NCBI RefSeq assembly: GCF_030272615.1 | Contig: NC_081409.1 | Span: forward strand, 874,996,594 to 875,060,593 | Reading direction: 5' to 3' | Source: Cryptomeria japonica | Taxonomy: Eukaryota; Streptophyta; Pinopsida; Cupressales; Cupressaceae | Length of the DNA stretch: 64,000 nt | The notes under the pieces: model-generated | Seen by the model: the letters and a program-made list of their open reading frames with translations, nothing else | Database searches by the model: none | What the model was told of the DNA's origin: nothing | Part shown: positions 56,730 to 64,000 of the stretch, in pieces | Numbering within the stretch: the stretch's first letter is position 1 | Layout: every line of letters starts with the position of its first letter | Position numbers and translations under genes: made by a program

Positions 56730-57788
56730 TGTTAGGTCTTAGAGACAACTAAGAGGGGGGTGAATCAGTTGTCAAATAAATTCAAACCAAAAACAACTTA
56801 ACCAGCTTAATGTTGAATACCGGTAAACCAGTCTTTTATACCGGTTGACAGTTTTATCAGTTAATTGCAATACCAGTAAAGATTGATGCATGAAACAAAA
56901 AGACAAATTCATCCACAACACATAACACTAATATTTGTACGTGGAAACCCTTTAAGGGGAAAAACCACGGTGGGAAACCTTACCCACAATCAGATGATAC
57001 TACTACAGATAGTAAGTGTTTACAAATGGGGTCTACACATGCAGAAAGGCCAAGCACCTAGAACTCACTGCTCAAACACAAAAATAAGAGTCACACTGAC
57101 TACAATTGGATGGTTAAATCCAATAAGGATGTACTGCTCAAAATAGCATCTTCATATGTTGGATTCAGTACCGATGTAGTTCTGATATGCTTTCACAAAA
57201 ACCTTGCTTCACCTTCAAATGATGTCTGTGTGTATAGCTCTTCTTATTCGCATATATACCTTCACACAATTCTTCTTCGCATTCCACATCAGAGCTTACA
57301 AATAAGATCTTACATTTATATCATAACTTAGGACCAATTTTAGTAGGTCAGCTCTAAAGGATATTACAATAAAATTAATTTACAATTAAAACAATATCTG
57401 ATGTAATAACCGATACAACATGTCGGCTTGATGCATTTACAACAATAATAAATCATCTCCATAGCGTGCCATGCTGATTTGGAAAAGATAATCCTATCGG
57501 TGTATAACCTGGACCAATTTGCCGGTAACAGCAAATATGCTAATACGAATATGCCAATAAATAAGTCTTAAAGACAAAGTATCCAAACGATGTTTTCGAC
57601 ATAACCAGGTATTTTCCATGCCATTCCGAGTACCGGTGATCATTATATCCTGTCGGTGTACCAAATACAGGTGATTGTACATAAGTCATTTGTTTGTCAG
57701 TGAATATTGTTGATTCTCCAAAGTGTCAGAGTTGATAAGTGTTAGTAGGTGTTGACATCAATGACAAAACCATACTAAAATACCAACA
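56730..57788 (-). repeat. 5' LTR of Copia element 2
   Basis: 1,059 bases, partner of 51094-52151, with the same conserved blocks. On the minus strand a TATAAATGTAAG near 57311 is a possible TATA box, also present in the other copy near 51674. Confidence 0.93.
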
Positions 57789-58210
57789 CTATATACCCCT
57801 TTACAATCCATAATGCCTTATGTCGACTTACAAAGATAATTACAATATGAATATACATGTCGACTCAATAACAGAAATACATGAATATCAAAAATAATTG
57901 TCGATTTCGGATCTCCCAAATGATGTTGGCCTCCAATACCTGTGACCTAATAAATTCATGTCGGCATGCAATACCGGTAACCAAAGAATTCCTTCCAACC
58001 GGTGAAGATACATGTTGGTGCCAGTGCCGATGAAGTGTCTGTTGGTACACTACTAAACCAAAATATGAAGCCGGAACATGTTTCCATTAATGACAACATA
58101 TTGAAACCAACCAATTGAGTGTCAATTGCCAACAGTAATGGGAAAGACTAGTAGTGAAAGAGAAATGAGGCAAACTAACTCGTTAATGGGTCTTTAAGGG
58201 TTAATCCTTC

Positions 58211-58697
58211 TCCTATGGTAGTAAGTTTGTCTCTATGGTCCCCCGGATCGGGGTTGGATAAAAATCAATTTTGATAGTGCATCTCACGATAACCTGGGAC
58301 CCTCTAATACTGGACGTGTAGCCAAAGACTGTAATGGAATGATCATTGCTATGTGCAAGCAAAGCTTGATCCCAGGCATTAATAATAAAGATAAGGTAAA
58401 AGTGACCTCCCTGGTAGTTCAAACAGCGAAGAAATTAGGAGTTGTCAGGCTTCATTTCAAGGGTGAATCCCAAATAATTACGTAGGCTATCATTCAAGGA
58501 GAAGCTCGTAATTGGAAGATAGACAAGGAGATCAAATGGATCAAAAATCTCCTCAATGCTTTTTAATAATTCATGATATCTGATATCGTAAGAGAAGGCA
58601 ATAAGGATGTGGATGAGTATGCCAATCAAGGTTTTGAAATTTGCAAGTTGGTGATATTAGGTGGGATGGAATTCCCTCTAAGGGTTAGATCATGAAG
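58211..58697 (+). pseudogene. Non-LTR-type RNase H remnant
   Basis: One frame reads GPPDRGWIKINFDSASHDNL with GPSNTGRVAKDCNGMIIA, then LVVQTAKKLGVVRLHFKGES, a TAG, IIQGEARNWKIDKEI, two stops near 58565, and IVREGNKDVDEYANQGFE. This follows the plant RVT_3 RNase H pattern: INFDGASxGNPGPSG, then EGDSQ, then REGNxxADxxAN. The domain sits at the end of many plant L1-type LINEs and in free copies. The first catalytic Asp is kept; the E/D residues that follow are partly changed. No reverse transcriptase is seen nearby. Confidence 0.7.
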
Positions 58698-59673
58698 ATG
58701 TATTAATTTTGCCATGCTAGCAAAATCAAGAATGATGAGAAAACCAATACAGGGACATCATGCGGAGGCAATAAATGTAGATTGACTTCAAGTACGAGAT
58801 TTTTCTAATTTGGATGCATGATGATTTGAAATCTTCCCAAATATTTAGTCAATTTTATGGTTTCAAATCGAGGCATTATGGTGGGCAAAGGTGGCGACGA
58901 AGTTAATTAACTCACACATGTGATTGAAGGCAACGTCTTTTCCATTTAACTTAGCCAACCTCGAAAGATTGATGCATTAATTTCTCCATTGTAAGGATGT
59001 CGACGTGGTTTGGTTAGGCTTCATCGGAAAGCCTTGAACTTAAGACGATGAAGGAAATTAAAAGAACATATTGTTATCTAACTTCTTTTCTATCAAGCCG
59101 AATTTGCAAGGAGTGAAAATGGAGCTGAATTTTTCTTTCCAAGCCACGCGACCGATGATGGTGTTCTAGAGCCATATCTCTAATGAGAGATTGGAAAACA
59201 TATTTAGTTTTTAGGAGAAAACTATTCTCACAAGAGTTAAGATTGTCTTCAATGATGAGAACATGTGAGGAGGATTCAAATACTGAATGAATGTTGAAAT
59301 TGCCTCCATGTTCGCAGCTTGGTGCTTCGAACTGGAGTGCAAAGAGCAAGCAGAGTGGATTGTGTCAGGTTGTATCCATGAAGAATGGTGTGGATGCTTA
59401 GATAGATTCTTGCAGATGACCAGGGATGGTGTGGGGTTTGTGTGCCCAAATGGAACTTGGTTGCATGTCAACGAATTTAAACCTTCCTTGCACCCTTACC
59501 TCCTATGGAGTGCAAATTGCAATAAGGAGGTACGGCTAGCCTCTGCATAGATAGGGATGCATGGAGTTAAGGAGTTCTTAAAGATGTGGGAGAAGCAGGA
59601 GTTAAAGCTGGAGATGGAGAAGTGGGGAGAATTTGAGCCAAAATCCTCCCAATAAGGGGTCTCTACTATTATT
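58698..59673. other. Unassigned old sequence
   Basis: No supported gene. An 87-codon frame at 59287-59550 (plus) is Cys/Trp-rich but has no recognised motif, and an overlapping minus-strand frame is about as long, so neither is called. Confidence 0.5.
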
Positions 59674-61171
59674 TGTGAGGATCTAGTTATTACTGAAAGG
59701 GGGGGTGAATCAGTAAAACAATAAACTTTAAAATTTTAACAACCACCAAAAACTTCTTTTAAACCAACTCATAAACAGTACCGGTAATAATTGAAATCAT
59801 AATGTTGATCAAATTTATCAAACTGCTCATTTAAGTGTTCCATATCATGCATGCAATAGAAAGATATCAACTTAACACAAAAAAAATCAAGCAACACATG
59901 AACGCCAGGATTTTCACATGGAAACCCAAATGAGAAAAACCACGGTGGGAGTTGGTACCCACGAGATTTTCCCACTCTTTCGGAATGCGCCCTGTTAGGA
60001 GCCTAGCCCGGTTATGAGTTTATAATTATGCCCGGTTAGGAGCAGACCCTGTTAGGAGTCCCCCAATTAAGGGATTTACCTCAGCCCTATTAGGAGTAAC
60101 TTTGTGAAAGGATTTAGAACCCAAGCTAATGAGTCACCTGATGAAAGGATTTATACAATCAGGCCTGTCAGGACCTACCTGGTTAAGGAATTTTAAGTTT
60201 GCTGCAACTGTTAGGGAACGACAGATGTATGATCTGAAAATAGCACTCTCTTCTTGCTTGTATAGATCCCTTTTTGCTCCAATCTACTTCTCTATTCTAG
60301 ACACACACACTGGTTCGGCCACACACTCTTCTTTTGATCACCAACACAGTAAATCATCACAGACTTACCCTAAATAGACTTTTCAACTTAGTCGGTTACA
60401 AAACCCTAACCTCATACTAAGATTTACATCATAGATCATCACAGATCTTTACAAGTCATTACAAATCATCATATGGATCATTACAACAAATTATAAATCA
60501 ATTACAGTCATTGAATGATCACCACACAATGATCTGATACACTTTCAAACCCTTAGCTCATTATACTAAGCACTTCGCTCATTCCCAAGAAATTTGCTCT
60601 TTGATCGCGCCAAAACAGTATCGTATCACTTCATGTGGATTCAGCCATGCCATCACCATCTTAAAAACATAATGTAATACACCGTCGAACTCAAAATCAT
60701 TATCGGTTATAAGATATGAATACTGGTTCTTAAACCCTACTAAAACCCTATAGAAAACACATCAGTCAATCACAAACATGACTTCCGATAGCCAAAACAT
60801 GATGCGGTTTTGGTCATAACCTCATTACAATGTTACAAACACATATTCCAAACCGCAACACTAAATTCCTCATTAATCTCAAGATCCAATTACTTAAGCA
60901 TAACATAATTTCACATTTATCGGTTATAGTCCTATTTTTCAGTTAACTGACAAATCCATTCCATAGCTTTCTAGTCAGTCATAGACGACTTAGATAACAT
61001 GATAGAACAATGTAACCATAGTTGCCATCAATGACAATACAAAATGATCATCAAGTCATCAAACAACATCTCAACTATATCATCACCAACAGTCCTTATA
61101 CCGGTTCATCAATATCAGCAATAGTTATGCCAATATTCATTCGCATTATCTGTTATGCCAATATGCCAATA
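59674..61171 (-). repeat. 3' LTR of Copia element 3
   Basis: Begins TGTGAGGATC on the plus strand with the block GAAAGGGGGGGTGAATCAG, followed by GAGAAAAACCACGGTGGGAG, and ends near GCCAATA (CA changed). A (CCGGTTAGGAG)-like series (CCCGGTTAGGAGC, CCTGTTAGGAGTC) lies at 59990-60110. The right end is set by the purine tract on the minus strand (TGCCAAAGTGGGGAGA, 61172-61187), so it is uncertain by a few bases. Confidence 0.7.
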
Positions 61172-61483
61172 TTCTCCCCACTTTGGCAGTGATGGCAACA
61201 TTGAAAAAACTGAACCAAACTGATATGTTTTGTACTTTCTCTTCTACTCAACATCTCCTTTGTATTTCTTTTGTCGATTATCTAGTTCTTCTTCTTCTCA
61301 ACTAGTTCTTCTCCCCTTTGATAGCAATGCCAAAGGTGCAAATACCTTTGTTCTCTTCATCCTTGTTGTTGCCATCTCTGTTTATCCCATTGTAGTTGCT
61401 CCCCCTAAGGAATATCCCACTTCACATCAATCCAAAACTGAAAGATATTCAATGAGTTCTCTGGAATGATGCATCACCAGCAT

Positions 61484-62069
61484 CTTAGTTGATCTTGTGC
61501 AGGGGTACAACCCCTAATCTACATCTGAGATATTCAAAGGTTGTCTTAGCAAAGGTTTAGTGAATATATCTGCTAACTGCTCTTTGCTAGACACATACTC
61601 CATTTTTACTTTCTTCTCATGTACTATTTCCCTTAGAAAGTGATATTTCAACTCAATGTGCTATGTTCTTTTATGTAACAGAGGATTTTTGGAAATATTA
61701 ATAGCACTAATATTATCACAATGAATATTCACTGGTTCAGGCATGTCTTCATTAAAACCTTCCAAAATATGTCTCATCCATATAGCCTGAGTACAATTCA
61801 TTGATGTTGCCACATATTCTTCTTCATTTGTAGATTGTGAAATACAAGATTGTTTCTTGCTTATCCAGGACACCAATCTTTCTCCTAAAAAGAAAGCTCC
61901 AGCAGTTGTGCTTTTCCAGTCATCAACATTTCTAGCCCAGTCTACATCTGTGAAAACTTTTAAAGAAAAATTATCATTGTAAGGATACCACAAACTATAA
62001 TCAATTGTTCCTTTCAGATACATGAATATCCTTTTTTACCGCTACCATGTGTGTCTCCTTAGGATCTTT
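61484..62069 (-). pseudogene. pol: Copia 3 RNase H
   Basis: Reads VFTDVDWARNVDDWKSTTAG (the family has DADWAG), SWISKKQSCISQSTNEEEYV, HCDNISAINISKNPLLHK, a stop (61661), then IELKYHFLREIVHEKKVKME and EQLADIFTKP. A frameshift near 61545 leads to TFEYLRCRLGVVPLHK. A frameshift at a run of seven A near 62030 separates it from reverse transcriptase. Confidence 0.9.
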
Positions 62070-63326
62070 CTAAAATCTTGCAACTAATCCAACAGCATGT
62101 GCAATGTCTGATCTACTGTAAACAACATAATGCAACTTTCCAATCATAGACTTGTATTCTTTCTCATCCAAAGACGGTGAATCATCTTGTTTTGACAATT
62201 TACAACCTATCACCATCGGAGTACCAATCGGTTTACAATCTTCCATGCCAAAAGTTTTCAAGACTTCTTTTACATACTTAGTCTGATAGATAAATATTTC
62301 ATTTTCTAGTTGTTGAATCTATAAACCAATAAAGAACTTTATCTCACTGATGAGAGACATCTCAAATTATTTCTTCATTTCATCTGCAAAATACATACAC
62401 GTGTCATCATTTCCATGAAATATTATATCATCAACAAAAACTTCAACAAGTAACATTTTGTCTCCATCAGTCGTAAAATATATGTTACTATCTTCATTGG
62501 TTCTTTGGATTCCTATCTTGATCAGATGTGCATGCAATCTTTCAAACCATGCTCTGGGAGCTTGCTTCAAGCCATATAGTGCCTTGTGTAGTTTGCAAAC
62601 CATATTTTCATATTCACTCAAGGCAAAACCATATGGGTGTTATATATATACGTCTTCTTCCAAGATACCATTTAGAAAAGTTGATTTAACATCCATGTAA
62701 TATACCTTAAATCCTTTAAAATAAGCAAAGGCAAACAACATTCTAACACCTTCAAGTCTTGCCACCGATGCAAAGGTTTCACCATAGTCTTCACCTTCTT
62801 CTTGAGCATACCCTTTGCAAACCAACCTCACCTTGTTTCCAACAACTTCACCATCCTCATTAACTTTGTTTCTGAATACCCATTTTGTCCCAATAACATT
62901 TTTGTCTTCCGGTCTAGGAACAAGAGACCATGTATTGTTCTTCTCAGTCTGGTCAAGTTCTTCATCCATTGCATTCAGCCTATCTTCATCTTTCAAAGCT
63001 TCTCTAACAGTCTTCGGCTCAATAGTTGAAATCAGACAAGCACTTTCTTTGATCTTTCTTCTCATTTGAACTCTAGAATTCATGTCTCCTATTATCTGAT
63101 CAACAGAGTGATTTAACTTCACATATCTAGGTATAACCCGTTCTGGTATAGAAGTCTCTTCTTGTTCTTCTTCTTCATCTTCATCTTCATCTTCATCATC
63201 TACCAATTGAGAATCGTCATATGCACCGTTATGCTCAACATCTTTATGCACTTCTGGTTCAATAATCACAAGTTTCTGATCATCATATGCTTCATCAGAT
63301 CTCCTAGTATCATCAAATTTGTTCAC
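62070..63326 (-). pseudogene. pol: Copia 3 reverse transcriptase
   Basis: One frame with stops only. An acidic tract (DEDEDEDEEEEQEE) is followed by RYVKLNHSVDQIIGD, the pre-RT linker. Then [32 protein letters not shown], a TAA near 62640 where the family has Glu (VYIEQP), [15 protein letters not shown] and the catalytic FVDDIIFHGND. Further stops are at 62364 and near 62292, and the end is VYSRSDIAHAVGLVARF. The catalytic residues are kept. Confidence 0.93.
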
Positions 63327-63689
63327 AACTAGGGTTTCCGGTGAGAATGCTCTTCAACCGATTCACAAATCTCCACAATTCGCTATCAACTTTAAACAAA
63401 GTAGTAGTCAAAAGCTCTTCATTGTTTCTGACGTTCTCCAGATGTTCTCTCAACAATACTAAGTGAAAAAATGAAACTATCAAACAACTTTTATTTGTCT
63501 TTTACTAAACCGGTTGAACATACGCTAATCATTGTTCAACTCTAAAACTTGATACTAGCACACATATCACATTTAGTTTACCGGTTTGATCACAAAATCA
63601 CTTCATAATAACATTATGCATTAAAGTATGCAGATTTAACTTACCACATACCATTCAGGGGGTCCAGAAATGGATATGACAATATGTTT
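63327..63689. other. Unassigned junction sequence
   Basis: Where integrase would be expected, the minus strand has only a short open stretch (about 63327-63445, LLTTTLFKVDSELWRFVNRL) with no motif I recognise. Nothing else can be supported. Confidence 0.4.
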
Positions 63690-64000
63690 TGTTGGCATTC
63701 GGCATAACTGATGCAAATGAAGTGATCCAGTTGAAGACTAATGACTGCACCAATAAAGGATAGGAGTTTATTTGTGATGAAGAGATTGAGATTCTATGAT
63801 TAGATGACATGATCAGTTATTTGTGTTGTCATTGATGGCAACTGATGTCAAATGATGTTCCTGATGTTTTGTTTTGTCATCTAAGTGATTTGGTTTAGCG
63901 GAAGACAGGGTTTACCGACAGAGAACTAAAGTTTGTGAAATAGGACTTTAACCAGTAAAGCGGAGTTGTTTTGATCGAATCAGAAGATCGGCAATGTTCT
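63690..64000 (+). repeat. Probable start of another Copia LTR
   Basis: TGTTGGCATTCGGCATAACT at 63690 has the Copia LTR start seen elsewhere here, and the following GTCATTGATGGCAACTGATG recalls the U3 of the other LTRs. The sequence runs off the window, so no partner or duplication can be checked. Confidence 0.4.

Larger units (their letters stand above)
51094..57788 (-). mobile_element. Ty1/Copia element 2, complete
   Basis: 6,695 bases with a perfect CTATA duplication (51089-51093, 57789-57793). LTRs at 51094-52151 and 56730-57788 run TGTTAGGTCT to GCCAACA or ACCAACA. On the minus strand the order is gag, protease, integrase, reverse transcriptase, RNase H. Two frameshifts and five in-frame stops interrupt the polyprotein. 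The two LTRs differ at only scattered bases and no insertion breaks the element, so it is one of the younger insertions here. Confidence 0.95.
50505..58134 (-). mobile_element. Solo Copia LTR, split by Copia element 2
   Basis: The plus-strand ends are TGTTGGAATCC (50505) and TTGCCAACA (58134), with the duplication GTAAT (50500-50504, 58135-58139). The two parts, 50505-51093 and 57794-58134, sum to about 930 bases. The GTGAATCTGTG block and the AAAACCACGGTGGAATTTGTG block near the left end show minus orientation. No internal region of its own remains. Confidence 0.88.
59674..63326 (-). mobile_element. Ty1/Copia element 3, 3' half
   Basis: A minus-strand LTR (59674-61171), purine tracts, RNase H and reverse transcriptase are present. 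Integrase, protease, gag and the 5' LTR are not found to the right, where the coding similarity ends at about 63326. The element is probably truncated or rearranged. Confidence 0.82.

Noticed and set aside
59287-59550. Cys/Trp-rich 87-codon ORF
   Set aside because: No motif recognised, and an overlapping minus-strand frame is as long. It may be chance in old sequence.

Overview
The window is repeat-rich nuclear DNA of a land plant. It consists almost entirely of nested, decayed LTR retrotransposons. No host gene, tRNA, rRNA or CRISPR array could be supported. The long Copia LTRs, the initiator-methionine-type primer sites, the low GC and the density of nested old insertions fit a large, slowly purged genome such as a conifer or other gymnosperm. 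That assignment is an inference.

Layout. (1) Bases 1-274 and 20699-26061 are one minus-strand LTR element. It has a right-hand LTR, a primer site, a coiled-coil Gag with four zinc knuckles, and then a degraded reading frame of about 1,100 codons with no recognisable pol (called ORF-X here). (2) ORF-X is split by a plus-strand Ty3/Gypsy chromovirus at 275-20698 (target duplication TATCT). The chromovirus pol is broken by a solo Copia-type LTR (5055-6196), and its 3' LTR is broken by a complete plus-strand Ty1/Copia element at 12808-20573 (duplication TGAAT). (3) Bases 26084-49959 are a Tat-type Gypsy composite. Its outer LTR pair (family A) carries near-matching duplications (CTTAT/CTTAC), and the 5' LTR holds a 1.55-kb solo LTR (duplication CTTGG). 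Inside, a family-A leader, upstream ORF, gag and protease run straight into a related but different family-B LTR (34702-36431), which is followed by its own primer site, upstream ORF, gag, protease, reverse transcriptase, two RNase H domains and integrase. No family-B 3' LTR was found. (4) Bases 50505-58134 are a minus-orientation solo Copia LTR (duplication GTAAT) split by a complete minus-strand Copia element at 51094-57788 (duplication CTATA). (5) Bases 58211-58697 are the remains of a non-LTR-type RNase H domain. (6) Bases 59674-63326 are the 3' half of another minus-strand Copia element, and 63690-64000 looks like the start of one more LTR.

The elements show Gag, protease, reverse transcriptase, RNase H and integrase, which together carry out copy-and-paste transposition. 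Every one has stops, frameshifts or lost catalytic residues, so none looks autonomous now. The LTR pairs, target duplications and nesting order give a relative insertion history: the ORF-X element before the chromovirus, and the chromovirus before the Copia element in its LTR; the solo LTR at 50505 before the Copia element inside it.

The most unusual items are the pol-less element carrying ORF-X; the upstream ORF conserved between Tat families A and B; the A/B composite with two different primer sites; a GC-rich hairpin in the chromovirus LTR with one covarying base pair between LTR copies; a G-patch-like segment behind the Tat protease; and a clustered TAGCGCAT-like motif in the family-A leader.
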